Positions 19,100-27,550 of a DNA stretch of 64,000 nucleotides are shown here, one piece after another. Under the pieces are notes generated by a model. It was not told where the DNA came from and searched no databases. It saw only the letters and a program-made list of their open reading frames with translations. The stretch is taken from the NCBI RefSeq assembly GCF_042180575.1, contig NZ_CP170094.1, positions 5,766,001-5,830,000 on the forward strand, given 5' to 3'. Origin of the DNA: Bernardetia sp042180575 (GTDB lineage: Bacteria > Bacteroidota > Bacteroidia > Cytophagales > Bernardetiaceae). Both the position numbers and the translations under genes were made by a program. Within the stretch, counting starts at the first letter, position 1. Every line of letters begins with the position of its first letter.

Positions 19100-20158
19100 A
19101 TGGCAATATTCAAATTGATCGTTCAAGTTTCTCCACAAGATAGAGAAGGAGCTTTAAAAGGACAAAAACTAATTTTGACTAAAGCATCTCAAGATGGTTC
19201 TGGAAATACAAGTTGGGTAGCAACAAGACCATTTGGTGTTACTACAATTAGCTGGGAACAAAAATATGGAGTTTATGCAAGTACTACTGAAATCAAAGAA
19301 GGAGCTACAATAAATCGTTTGTCTTCTAAACCTGGAATAGGTGATTCTGGTGATGCAAAAAACAAAATGCTCTACAATTTTACAGACGATGCTATTTTTG
19401 TTGAGGGAGCATTATCTTTACCTAATAATAACTATGGGTCAAAAAACTCATATTCTGATTTAGAGTTCTTGACAATGGGAGTCATGCAACAAGCTGATGT
19501 AAATGGCACAAAAGTTATGAACCCTATTAATGCACTAACAGTACCTCGTGGTCAAAATTATCAAAGTGAACCCATTGAAAAAGTTACCCTATTTGCTTCA
19601 AAAACTATTGGTTCTGAAACTATTATTAGTAAGATTGGAACAGAAACATTTGATGCTGTATATAGAGATGGAAAAACAGAAATTATTTGTCATTACGATA
19701 ATAATGTTGGCAAGTTTGTAGAAGGCCCTTATCCAAACTTTAAGGTTCAATCAAACGGAACATCCAATGTAGAACTGGATTATACTTACGCATTCACAGG
19801 CTTAGGAGTTTGTACAAGCTTGGTAATGTTAGCATGGGTTCGTGATAATCAAGCTCTAATTATTGGACAATTGAGTGGTTTAGTAAGTACTTACTTTGGT
19901 ACTTTTGATGCTGCTTCAAAATCCTTTAGTGTAATAGGAACATCTGCATTAGCTTGTGCTGAGGCTTGTAAAGCCATACAGGCTGTCATTAATAAAAATT
20001 ATCCTGGAGGCGACGCACATCTTGTTCACGACAAAAGTGACATTATTATAGATACAGATAGTTGTGTTGTTAAGGCACAAACTTGTGATTTAGAAGATGA
20101 TGTTATTCTAGACACTGAGAATGGCAAAATTGAGACACGAGTTTTGGAGCTAAAATAA
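19100..20158 (+). CDS. Unknown 352-residue protein
   Basis: I do not recognise this protein. It has no signal peptide. The N-terminal ~100 residues look beta-rich (ATRPFGVTTISWEQKYGVYAS, then TEIKEGATINRLS), and LDYTYAFTGLGVCTSLVMLAW near residue 230 is a hydrophobic, alpha-like segment. A cysteine-containing stretch (SALACAEACKAIQAVI) and an acidic C-terminus (DLEDDVILDTENGKIETRVLELK) follow. It is followed by its own terminator and then by the tail-collar-like gene. The location between a two-component operon and a tail-collar protein suggests accessory or effector content; that is inference. Confidence 0.6.
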   Translation: MAIFKLIVQVSPQDREGALKGQKLILTKASQDGSGNTSWVATRPFGVTTISWEQKYGVYASTTEIKEGATINRLSSKPGIGDSGDAKNKMLYNFTDDAIFVEGALSLPNNNYGSKNSYSDLEFLTMGVMQQADVNGTKVMNPINALTVPRGQNYQSEPIEKVTLFASKTIGSETIISKIGTETFDAVYRDGKTEIICHYDNNVGKFVEGPYPNFKVQSNGTSNVELDYTYAFTGLGVCTSLVMLAWVRDNQALIIGQLSGLVSTYFGTFDAASKSFSVIGTSALACAEACKAIQAVINKNYPGGDAHLVHDKSDIIIDTDSCVVKAQTCDLEDDVILDTENGKIETRVLELK

Positions 20159-20182
20159 CCAATCAAATCTTCACTAACTAAA

Positions 20183-20226
20183 AAAATGGGCAGTATTGAA
20201 CATCTCAATACTGCTCATTTATTTTA
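20183..20226 (+). terminator. Terminator after the 352-residue gene
   Basis: A 14-bp stem ATGGGCAGTATTGA / TCAATACTGCTCAT with a four-base loop (one G-T pair) is flanked by an A run and a T-rich tail. It separates 19100-20158 from 20240-21253. Confidence 0.88.
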
Positions 20227-20239
20227 AATTTTTATAACT

Positions 20240-21253
20240 ATGAATAATTTACGTGATATTATTTTTGCTTTACAGCAGAAAAATCTTGTTTATAATGGAG
20301 ATTTTTTACTCTTTAGTAATAAACAAATAGAAGATAATAAAATTAAAGCATATAATCATCCTGATGGCTGGATATATCAGAATGAAGGAAAAGGAGCTAA
20401 TATCGAATTACAAAATAATTCTTGTGTAATTACTGTGAATTCTGTGTCTGAAAACTATATGATTTTCAAACAACAAGTGAATGAATTTCCTAGATGGGAA
20501 GATTATCTCAAAGGAAAAACTGTTACAGCAAAAATACATATTAGTGTTCCACAAAATACAGTAATTAGTTTTAGTTTAAGTGATGGAGTAATTGAAAATA
20601 AGGTTACAAATGAAATCACAAAAGAAACTGATTATGAAATAGAGCTTGCGATTGAAGTAAGTGCATCTGCAAAAAACCTTACTATTTCTTTGGAAAGCAA
20701 ACAAAATAATGCAGTTATTACTATAAATAAAATTTATGCTAATATTGGAAAAGTTGCACTTGAAAATCTCACACCTATGGTTCTTGGGGTTATTGGAGAA
20801 AGAAAACAATATATAGCTACACAAAATCCACCAGCCTGCGAATTATCTATTTGTAATGAATCTAAGTCTCTTAATGATAACTATACTCGTTTGAACTCAG
20901 TTTTAAATGGCAGGTTTGGTAAAAGTACAGATGGTTATTCATTACTTCCAGATATTAGAGGGTATTTTAGTCGTGCTTGGAATAATAAAAGCAATATTGA
21001 TAAAACAGCAACTAAACGAACTCAGATTGGCTCTGATACAGTATTAGGAGATAAAGTTGGTACACAAGAACAAGAACATTTTTTGGCTCATACACACGAA
21101 TTAAAGTTTGATACAAGAAATGTATCAGTTGAAGTAGGTGCTACTCCTATAATTGTATTTGATATAGTCGGAAAGTCTGAAACTAAATTGCGTGGAGATG
21201 AAGAAACTAATCCAATTAATTTTTCAGAGCTTTATACAATTAAATGGTCTTAA
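20240..21253 (+). CDS. Phage tail collar/receptor-binding-like protein
   Basis: The 337-residue protein starts with a region that looks like a carbohydrate-binding jelly roll: NLVYNGDFLLFSN, HPDGWIYQNEGKGANIE, VTVNSVSENY-like strands, typical of phage fibre N-terminal modules. The C-terminal third has LPDIRGYFSRAWNN, the tail-collar signature, then EHFLAHTHELKF and a terminal NPINFSELYTIKW, as in collar-domain tail fibres. No other phage structural gene is near. It may be an orphan fibre, part of a contractile injection system encoded elsewhere, or a domesticated adhesin. The collar assignment is from motif memory. Confidence 0.65.
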   Translation: MNNLRDIIFALQQKNLVYNGDFLLFSNKQIEDNKIKAYNHPDGWIYQNEGKGANIELQNNSCVITVNSVSENYMIFKQQVNEFPRWEDYLKGKTVTAKIHISVPQNTVISFSLSDGVIENKVTNEITKETDYEIELAIEVSASAKNLTISLESKQNNAVITINKIYANIGKVALENLTPMVLGVIGERKQYIATQNPPACELSICNESKSLNDNYTRLNSVLNGRFGKSTDGYSLLPDIRGYFSRAWNNKSNIDKTATKRTQIGSDTVLGDKVGTQEQEHFLAHTHELKFDTRNVSVEVGATPIIVFDIVGKSETKLRGDEETNPINFSELYTIKWS

Positions 21254-21358
21254 GAATTCAAAAAAAGTGATTATTATACCAAAATAAAAATTACACCTAA
21301 AAAATTAGACTTTAAAACGTAAATTTTATTATATTAGCGGTCATTTTATCCTTACTTT

Positions 21359-21901
21359 ATGATTGATTTACCTAACTTACGTAAAAAAGAAAAGCCTTTT
21401 ATGGCTCTTACTAGCTTGACTATCAAAGAGTTTGATGAGTTATTAGCTACTTTTTCTCCACTTTGGGAAAAACATTATATGTATTATGACCTCAAAGGAA
21501 AGGCTAGAAATAAGCCCACCTTCCGAGAACACGCAAAAATACAACTAAAAGGTAGTGAAATGAAACTTTTTTTTATCCTTTACTACTTGAAAAACAACCC
21601 TTTACAGGAATCTTTAGCTCTTACTTTTGATGTTTCTCAAGGAAAAGTTAATCAATGGATTAACAGCCTTCTTCCCATTTTAAAAGAAAGTTTAAGAAAA
21701 ATTAATGTATTGCCTGCAAGAAATGAATCGGAATGGACAATAAAACTTGCAGATCGTGTTGAAGAAGCAGGTAAAGCCTTAGAGTTATGGGTAGATGGAA
21801 GCGAACGTGAAATTCCTCGTCCCTCCGATTACAAAGCTCAAAAAGAAGTATATAGTGGAAAAAAAAAAGCACACTATAAAAAATACTTTAGTTACAGATA
21901 A
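21359..21901 (+). CDS. IS5-family transposase, N-terminal frame
   Basis: These 180 codons hold the helix-turn-helix region (PLQESLALTFDVSQGKVNQWI) and the first catalytic Asp in LELWVDGSERE. The frame leaves the transposase after SGKKKAH and stops soon after. The junction is a run of ten A residues at 21859-21868. Joining it to the second frame needs a +1 or -2 shift, or loss of one A, after which the conserved KKKxHTIKN-type block is restored. Confidence 0.85.
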   Translation: MIDLPNLRKKEKPFMALTSLTIKEFDELLATFSPLWEKHYMYYDLKGKARNKPTFREHAKIQLKGSEMKLFFILYYLKNNPLQESLALTFDVSQGKVNQWINSLLPILKESLRKINVLPARNESEWTIKLADRVEEAGKALELWVDGSEREIPRPSDYKAQKEVYSGKKKAHYKKYFSYR

Positions 21902-22295
21902 ACATCAAGAGGTAGTTTTTTTAGGAGATACAGAAACAGGAAAAGTACACGATAAACGTTTATTAGAAGAAGATGATATTACCTTTCCTGAGGGAACTAT
22001 TCTTCATCAAGATACTGGTTATCAAGGTCATAGACCTAAAGGTGTCCTTATTGAGCAACCCAAAAAAAAGCCTAGAGGAAAAGAATTATCGGAGCAGGAC
22101 AAGGCTGAAAATAGTAAAAAGTCTAGTCGTAGAGTACGTGCAGAACACAGCATAGCAGGAGTAAAAAGACTTAGAATTGTCTTAGATGAAATCCGATTGT
22201 GGGGAGAAGAGGTAAGAGACCAAGTCATGGAAATTGCGTGTGGTATTCATAATTTAAGGGTAAAGACAAGAATAACCTATCAAAAATTATCGTAA
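21795..22295 (+). CDS. IS5-family transposase, C-terminal frame
   Basis: Only the part after the A run (about 21859) is transposase; the first ~20 codons overlap the first frame and are probably not used. The catalytic residues are Asp in ILHQDTGYQGH and Glu in RVRAEHSIAGVKR, so the DDE triad is complete across the two frames. The end VMEIACGIHNLRVK is typical of the DDE_Tnp_4 type. Expression should need slippage at the A run, or the element is inactive. Confidence 0.82.
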   Translation: MEANVKFLVPPITKLKKKYIVEKKKHTIKNTLVTDKHQEVVFLGDTETGKVHDKRLLEEDDITFPEGTILHQDTGYQGHRPKGVLIEQPKKKPRGKELSEQDKAENSKKSSRRVRAEHSIAGVKRLRIVLDEIRLWGEEVRDQVMEIACGIHNLRVKTRITYQKLS

Positions 22296-22395
22296 TAAAG
22301 TCTATTATATTGGTACTTGACCTGCTTGCTAAATTAGGTCAGTTTCGTAGAGCAGACCGAAAGTAGTAAAGGGAAAAATAGTTTTTATTTTGGTA

Positions 22396-22704
22396 TTATG
22401 CTTCTATCAAACTATACTTTTTATCTTTATAATTTAGTTTCATCGTGCCTTTTTTCCAGTCATTTTCTAAAGCAAATAAGATGGATTCTTTTATGAATTT
22501 TGGTGTAATGGCTTGGGGGTAAAAATTAGGAGGCATATTTTTAATATCATGTATAAATAGCCAGATATCATACCATCCAAAGTCAATAATTAGTAAACAA
22601 TTATTGTTTTCTTCTGATGTGATAAATACTTTCTCGTTGAATTTCCAGTAATATTTTTTATTGTTTACTATAATTGTCCGTAAACCTTTTTTAGAAATTG
22701 CCAT
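22396..22704 (-). CDS. Hypothetical protein, 102 residues
   Basis: No family is recognised. It is soluble, with a basic N-terminus (ISKKGLRTIIVNNKKYYWKFNEK), a hydrophobic strand CLLIIDFGWYDIWLFIHD, and PKFIKESILFALENDWKKG near the end. The single-domain alpha/beta look resembles small immunity-type proteins that sit near mobile DNA, but nothing here proves that. It lies 51 bp upstream of the TPR-SpoIIE gene on the same strand. Confidence 0.55.
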   Translation of the reverse strand: MAISKKGLRTIIVNNKKYYWKFNEKVFITSEENNNCLLIIDFGWYDIWLFIHDIKNMPPNFYPQAITPKFIKESILFALENDWKKGTMKLNYKDKKYSLIEA

Positions 22705-22755
22705 TTGTATAATAAAGTGTTTTGCTATTCTTGGTGTCTTGCCAACAATATAATC

Positions 22756-24621
22756 CTAAATTTTCCCACCAATTACAAGTACATCATCAACAGGATTATG
22801 TTCAATTCCAATCCAATTTTTGAAGGTTTGATAAAGAATTTGTTTTTGTTCGGCTGTATCTTCTGTATGAATCTCAAAAAGTAGTTCTCTAAAGTTTTTG
22901 ACCATAAACTTGCGTCCTCGTTCTCCTCCAAATTGGTCTTGAAAACCGTCAGAAAAAATATAAAACGTTGTTGGAATAGAAATATCAATTACGTGTTCTG
23001 TAAAATCGTTTTTATGTTCTCTTTCCGAACCACCGATAGGCATTTTATCGCCTTTAATGACTTCTAAATTATTATTTTGAATATAGAAAATAGGGTTTTT
23101 AGCTCCTGCAAAAGTAAGCGTTTTGGCTTTTTTGTCTATACAAACGATTGCCAAATCCATTCCGTCGTGGATATTGGTTTCGTCTTTATGTAATGCTGTT
23201 GTGATACCTTTATTTAATTGATTCAAAATTTTGGCAGGTGAAGTAACATGATTTTCGCCTACAATCTTACTTAGATTTTCATTTCCTATCATAGACATAA
23301 ATGCTCCTGGAACTCCATGACCTGTACAATCGACGGCAGCAAGAATGGTTTTCTGTTCTTCTGGAAAATGATGGAAAAAATAAAAATCTCCACTTACAAT
23401 ATCACGAGGTCGAAAAAAGACAAATGATTCGGGTAGAGCTTTTTGGATATTGACAATATTTGGAAGCATGGCTTCTTGAATGCGTTTTGCGTATGTAATA
23501 CTGGAGGTAATTTGTCTGTTTTTGTCTTCAATGTCATTTATAGCAGTTTCTAACTCATGGTTCTGTTCCATGATGTGCATTTGTTGAAAACTAATTTCTT
23601 CATTTTTTTCTTGAAGTATCAAATTAGCTTTCTTTTTCTGTTGCTGGCTTCTATAAATAAAAAATATTCCTACTAAGGCAAGCAATAAAATAGCTGCAAT
23701 TCCTCCAATATAAAGACGTTGTCTTGCTATTTTTTGTTCATTTTCAGCTTGTTCTTGTGCAAATTTTGCTTCTTGTAAATCTGTTTCTTGTTGGAGGACT
23801 TTATAGGCTAATTCTTGTTTTGTAAAATTAGATTCTAGTTTATTTAGTTCTTCATTTTTATTTTCTATATTTTTTTCTTGTTCTTTTAATTTTGTGTTTT
23901 TCAAGGCTATTTCTAGCTCTGCTTTTTGTTTTTCGACTTCTGATAAAGCTGCTTGTAATCTGGCTTTATCTGCTTCTGCACTTACAATGGCTATTTTTCT
24001 CTGTTGCGACATTTCATGAAAATTTCGATACAAATCAAAATATTCTTTTGTTTTTTCAGAATTTCCTGCTTTTTCGTAGGTTTCGGCAAGCATTCCATAA
24101 ATACTTCGCATTTGCTCTAAATCCAATGATTCTTTTGCCAAATCTAAACCATCTAAAAGTTGTTTGGCTGCTTCGTCGTGTCTTTTGAGGTTGTTTAGAA
24201 CAACAGCCGTATTGATTTGAGCAGAAATAATAGGTTCTTTTATTCCTTGTTTTTTTCGTCCTTCCAAGGTTCTTTGAAAAAAAATAAGTGCAGAATCAAA
24301 TTTTTCTAAATCAGCATAAATAGTAGCTAGATTGCTATAAATACCATACATTCCACTTTGATTATCTACTTTTTGATTAAAAACTAATGACTTTTGAAAG
24401 TAGGTAATAGCTGGACGTAATTCTTTTTTATCCCAATGAATAAGGGCCGCTTTATTCAAAAAATCACTTGCTCCTCTATAATCTCCTTGATTTTTGCGCT
24501 CCTCTGATTTCTCCAAACAAGCTTCAACAGTCAGTTTTTCACCTGATGCAGTTACAAACTGTGCTTTTAGAGAAGATACAAAAAATAGATAAAAAAGTAT
24601 AAATAATAAATAATTTCGCAT
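22756..24621 (-). CDS. TPR sensor with SpoIIE phosphatase domain
   Basis: The 621-residue protein has a signal peptide (LLFILFYLFFVSSLKAQ), four to five TPR repeats (residues ~30-200; GASDFLNKAALIHW, YGIYSNLATIYADLEKFDSA), a long coiled coil (~205-300), one membrane helix (IGGIAAILLLALVGIFFIY), a second coiled coil, and a PP2C/SpoIIE phosphatase (RPRDIVSGDFYFFHHF, AAVDCTGHGVPGAFMS, FSDGFQDQFGG, DDVLVIGGKI). It should act as a membrane-bound Ser/Thr phosphatase regulator in the partner-switching pathways common in Cytophagales. It is the second SpoIIE output in this window, after 11262-15503, and has a different sensor. Confidence 0.92.
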   Translation of the reverse strand: MRNYLLFILFYLFFVSSLKAQFVTASGEKLTVEACLEKSEERKNQGDYRGASDFLNKAALIHWDKKELRPAITYFQKSLVFNQKVDNQSGMYGIYSNLATIYADLEKFDSALIFFQRTLEGRKKQGIKEPIISAQINTAVVLNNLKRHDEAAKQLLDGLDLAKESLDLEQMRSIYGMLAETYEKAGNSEKTKEYFDLYRNFHEMSQQRKIAIVSAEADKARLQAALSEVEKQKAELEIALKNTKLKEQEKNIENKNEELNKLESNFTKQELAYKVLQQETDLQEAKFAQEQAENEQKIARQRLYIGGIAAILLLALVGIFFIYRSQQQKKKANLILQEKNEEISFQQMHIMEQNHELETAINDIEDKNRQITSSITYAKRIQEAMLPNIVNIQKALPESFVFFRPRDIVSGDFYFFHHFPEEQKTILAAVDCTGHGVPGAFMSMIGNENLSKIVGENHVTSPAKILNQLNKGITTALHKDETNIHDGMDLAIVCIDKKAKTLTFAGAKNPIFYIQNNNLEVIKGDKMPIGGSEREHKNDFTEHVIDISIPTTFYIFSDGFQDQFGGERGRKFMVKNFRELLFEIHTEDTAEQKQILYQTFKNWIGIEHNPVDDVLVIGGKI

Positions 24622-24745
24622 TATTACAATAATGAAACAAAATAAAAAAAATGGAATTGATTAGGTGTTAAAATGCCCTCTATCCAAATATAAGGCTATT
24701 TTGTCGAAAAAAGTAGAAATAATTGAAAAAAATGATTATTAATTA

Positions 24746-24778
24746 AACTGCCAAGAGAATAGAGTACTCTTGACAGTT
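24746..24778 (-). terminator. Terminator after hisD
   Basis: Arms AACTGCCAAGAG and CTCTTGACAGTT (one G-T pair) form a hairpin 10 bases beyond the hisD stop. On the minus strand it is followed by an AT-rich stretch. Confidence 0.7.
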
Positions 24779-24787
24779 ATTTTATTT

Positions 24788-26059
24788 TTATAATCTCACA
24801 CGAACAGCATTTGCATGTGCTTTTAGTTCTTCGGCTTCTGCCATTTCAATTACAGTTTGTCCAATTTGATTCAAACCTTCTTTTGTAAGAACTTGAAACG
24901 TAATTTTTTTGACAAAACTATCTAAAGAAACACCACTATATGCCCTCGCATGTCCGTCTGTTGGCAATGTATGATTTGTTCCAGAAGCATAATCTCCAAC
25001 AGATTCAGGTGTATAATTTCCCAAAAATACAGAACCTGCATTGATGATATGTTCGGCTGCTTCTTCTGGATTTTTTAAAGCAATAATCAAATGTTCGGGA
25101 GCATAAAAATTACTCATCTCCAAAATTTCCTGTCTGTTTTGTAATACAACAAAACGACTATTTTCTAAAGACTTTTGAGCAAAATCTTTTCTTGGAAGTG
25201 ATTCTAGTTGTTTCTCTACTTCGTTTTTGATTTGATTTGCAGTTTCTTCATTATCTGTCATCAAAATAACTTGACTGTCTTTTCCATGTTCGGCTTGAGA
25301 GAGCAAATCAGCAGCTACAAAGCTAGGAACACACGTTTTATCAGCTAAAACAGCCACTTCTGAAGGACCAGCAGGCATATCTATTGCAATTCCTTCATTT
25401 TGAATAAGTTGTTTGGCTACGGTTACATACTGATTTCCAGGACCGAAAATTTTATAAACCTTTGGCACAGAATCCGTTCCATACGCCATTGCACCAATCG
25501 CTTGTATTCCTCCAATTTTGAAAATATCTGTCGCTCCTACAAGATGAGCAGCATACAAAATAGCAGGGTGAATTTTTCCCTCTTTATTAGGAGGAGAACA
25601 CAAAATTATCTTTTTGCAGCCAGCAATTTTGGCAGGAATACCAAGCATCAAAACAGTGGAAAAAAGAGGAGCAGTTCCTCCAGGGATATACAAACCTACT
25701 TTTTCGATACCCACACTTTTTCTCCAACATGTAATTCCTTTGGTAATTTCTACTTTTTTTACTTCTTCTTGTTGACTCTGGTGAAAAACCAAAATATTTT
25801 TATAGGCTTGATTTATAGCCGTTTTTAGAGGTTCAGAAACTAGGTTTTCAGCTTCTTTAATTTCTTCTGCGTTTACTCTAAAGTCTTCTAATTCTATTTT
25901 ATCAAACTCTTTTGTGAATTTTTGAATAGCTTTATCTCCGTTTTCTTTTATAGAATGCAAAACACTCTGAACTTGAGATTCAATTTGTTTTAAAGAAAAA
26001 GTAGGACGAGTACAGATAGATTCCCATTCGTTGCGAGCAGGTTGATTGTATATTTTCAT
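24788..26059 (-). CDS. hisD: Histidinol dehydrogenase
   Basis: The start is the ATG at 26059 (MKIYNQPARNEW); an in-frame TTG 54 bases upstream adds an atypical leader. The 423-residue enzyme oxidises L-histidinol to histidine in two NAD-dependent steps. Conserved blocks are VGLYIPGGTAPLFSTVLM, CSPPNKEGKIHPAILYAA, FGPGNQYVTVAKQLI, DMPAGPSEVAVLAD, LLSQAEHGKDSQV and YAPEHLIIAL. No other his gene is within the window, so the pathway is scattered in this genome. Confidence 0.96.
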   Translation of the reverse strand: MKIYNQPARNEWESICTRPTFSLKQIESQVQSVLHSIKENGDKAIQKFTKEFDKIELEDFRVNAEEIKEAENLVSEPLKTAINQAYKNILVFHQSQQEEVKKVEITKGITCWRKSVGIEKVGLYIPGGTAPLFSTVLMLGIPAKIAGCKKIILCSPPNKEGKIHPAILYAAHLVGATDIFKIGGIQAIGAMAYGTDSVPKVYKIFGPGNQYVTVAKQLIQNEGIAIDMPAGPSEVAVLADKTCVPSFVAADLLSQAEHGKDSQVILMTDNEETANQIKNEVEKQLESLPRKDFAQKSLENSRFVVLQNRQEILEMSNFYAPEHLIIALKNPEEAAEHIINAGSVFLGNYTPESVGDYASGTNHTLPTDGHARAYSGVSLDSFVKKITFQVLTKEGLNQIGQTVIEMAEAEELKAHANAVRVRL

Positions 26060-26351
26060 TGGAAAAGTAAATGCTATTTCTCTGAATAGATTGAATAAAT
26101 AATTTTTGCACAAAAGAATCTAATCTTTTGACAAACCATAATGTTAGGCAAAAGTAGTCACGAAGTTAGTTTTTTCAAAGAAAATATAGATTCAATTTAT
26201 GAGAGATAGTTTTTTTAACCCAAAAAAAAGTGAGAGTTGAAAAACTTATGTAAGTTAGGTGTATTTTTAAGGGATATTCAGATTTTTATTGCTATATTTG
26301 GTTGTGTTTAAAAAATAATGTTTTTATTAATTACTACTACAATATTTTATT

Positions 26352-26747
26352 ATGAAAAAGAATTATATTCTTTCTATTTGCCTAACTTTATCTTTGGCAG
26401 TTATCTTTTTTGCATTTACAACGACTAACAAATCTACTAATCATGTAGATGAGATTGTACAATATGAATACATGCAAATCAATACATTAGAGTCAGTTGT
26501 TTCTGGAGGTCTAGGACGTTCAAGATTGATTATAACTCGTGCAAATGGAAAAGCAGACAAGCCTGTTGATATGGAAAATTATTATAGTGCAATAGGTATT
26601 AACTTTGGTAATATTGCCGAAAATGAAGAAAAAATAGTTGTTTTACTTAATTTGTTAGGTAAAGAAGGCTGGGAGGTTGTTGGTACTACAAGTGGTGGCA
26701 ACCAAGTTTATTTCACTAAATATACCTTGAAGAGAGCAAAGCAATAA
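26352..26747 (+). CDS. Small secreted DUF4177-like protein
   Basis: The 131-residue product has an N-terminal signal or anchor (YILSICLTLSLAVIFFAFTTT). The mature part starts with VQYEYMQIN and ends with LLNLLGKEGWEVVGTTSGG, then a strand QVYFTKYTLKR. This is the usual plan of DUF4177-like small proteins (a YEYxxI strand, then EGWE). The function is unknown. A terminator follows. Confidence 0.7.
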   Translation: MKKNYILSICLTLSLAVIFFAFTTTNKSTNHVDEIVQYEYMQINTLESVVSGGLGRSRLIITRANGKADKPVDMENYYSAIGINFGNIAENEEKIVVLLNLLGKEGWEVVGTTSGGNQVYFTKYTLKRAKQ

Positions 26748-26770
26748 TCTTAATACTTTCTAGGTATTTT

Positions 26771-26800
26771 AAAAATCCATTTATACAAATGGATTTTTTT
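26771..26800 (+). terminator. Terminator after the DUF4177-like gene
   Basis: A perfect 12-bp stem AAAAATCCATTT / AAATGGATTTTT with a four-base loop ends in a T run. Confidence 0.85.
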
Positions 26801-26919
26801 GTGCGAATGATTTACTTTAGGAACGATTACTAATTGTGAGTGTAATATATTGAATACCAGTGACTTATTAATTCAAAGTGAGTGTGTTATTTCAATTCCT
26901 TAACTAAAGTTTATTGATT

Positions 26920-27210
26920 TTATTTTTTCTCTTGGAATATCATTATTTCTAAGTTTGGGTCTAGTTTGTTTTTAGCTTCTTCAACTTCTTTTTTCGACAT
27001 TTTTCTAATAAATAAAGCAGAAGAACCACAATGATGCTTTTGATTCTTACCATAAAAGTGAATAAAGTAAAGTCCTTTTTTGAGTGTTTGAAATTTAGTT
27101 TCACTTCTTTTTTTATTGAGCAGTTTTACGAAACGAGGAAGTTCATACAGCTTGTATTTCACGTTTGTATCTATGATGTCTTTTTCTAAATCGTCCCAAC
27201 GAGTCTCCAT
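26920..27210 (-). CDS. Hypothetical protein; frame extends upstream with a lipobox but no ATG
   Basis: The 96-residue ORF from the ATG at 27210 is basic (KLLNKKRSETKFQTLKKG, then FIHFYGKNQKHHCGS) and of unknown function. The same frame is open upstream to about 27368 and reads through WTDNIISSYFLLSGC then KRRQKVWCRAFVITELDSDS, without a stop. LLSGC (Cys codon at 27292-27294) looks like a lipobox. The upstream part therefore seems to be real protein whose original start has been lost or lies at a non-ATG codon. The true N-terminus is uncertain, and this could be a decayed lipoprotein gene. Confidence 0.5.
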   Translation of the reverse strand: METRWDDLEKDIIDTNVKYKLYELPRFVKLLNKKRSETKFQTLKKGLYFIHFYGKNQKHHCGSSALFIRKMSKKEVEEAKNKLDPNLEIMIFQEKK

Positions 27211-27383
27211 CCTAACAGATAGATTTTTTATAGAATCAGAGTCTAATTCTGTAATAACAAAAGCTCTACACCAAACTTTTTGCCTCCTTTTACAACCTGA
27301 TAGAAGAAAATATGAAGATATAATATTATCAGTCCAAACTAGGTAAGAGTCACAAATTTTCTCCCTTTAAAAGATATTTTATA

Positions 27384-27520
27384 GGCAAACGCACGAAATT
27401 TTTAATATGGTTGTAATAGCTCAAAAACAGGCTTTATTTATCAGAGTAATATTAAAATACAAAGTCAAAAACTAGCTTGATTTGTTTTAAATATACACAG
27501 AAAAATTTCGTGCGTTTGCC
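27384..27520. repeat. 137-bp MITE-like element with perfect 20-bp terminal inverted repeats
   Basis: The left end (27384-27403, starting GGCAAACGCACG) and the right end (27501-27520) are perfect reverse complements over 20 bases. TA dinucleotides adjoin both ends (27382-27383; 27522-27523), as in targets of Tc1/mariner-IS630 type transposition. There is no coding capacity inside. It lies between a small hypothetical gene and the 3' end of the DEAD-box helicase gene. Confidence 0.7.
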
Positions 27521-27550
27521 CTAGGTATTTTATTCCACTAATTACTGTTT

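Larger units (their letters stand above)
21307..22303 (+). mobile_element. IS5-family insertion sequence, about 1.0 kb
   Basis: The ends are inverted repeats AGACTTTAAAACG (21307-21319) and, at the other end reversed, AGACTTTATTACG (22291-22303). A 3-bp direct repeat ATT flanks both ends (21304-21306 and 22304-22306), as expected for a target duplication in the IS5 family. The element carries one transposase split over two frames. The clean duplication suggests a fairly recent insertion. Confidence 0.85.

Noticed and set aside
15909..21253. A prophage spanning the tail-collar gene
   Set aside because: Only one tail-like gene is seen; there is no integrase, terminase, capsid or lysis gene.
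25400..25828. 142-codon plus-strand ORF inside hisD
   Set aside because: The opposite strand carries the HisD catalytic blocks; no independent support.
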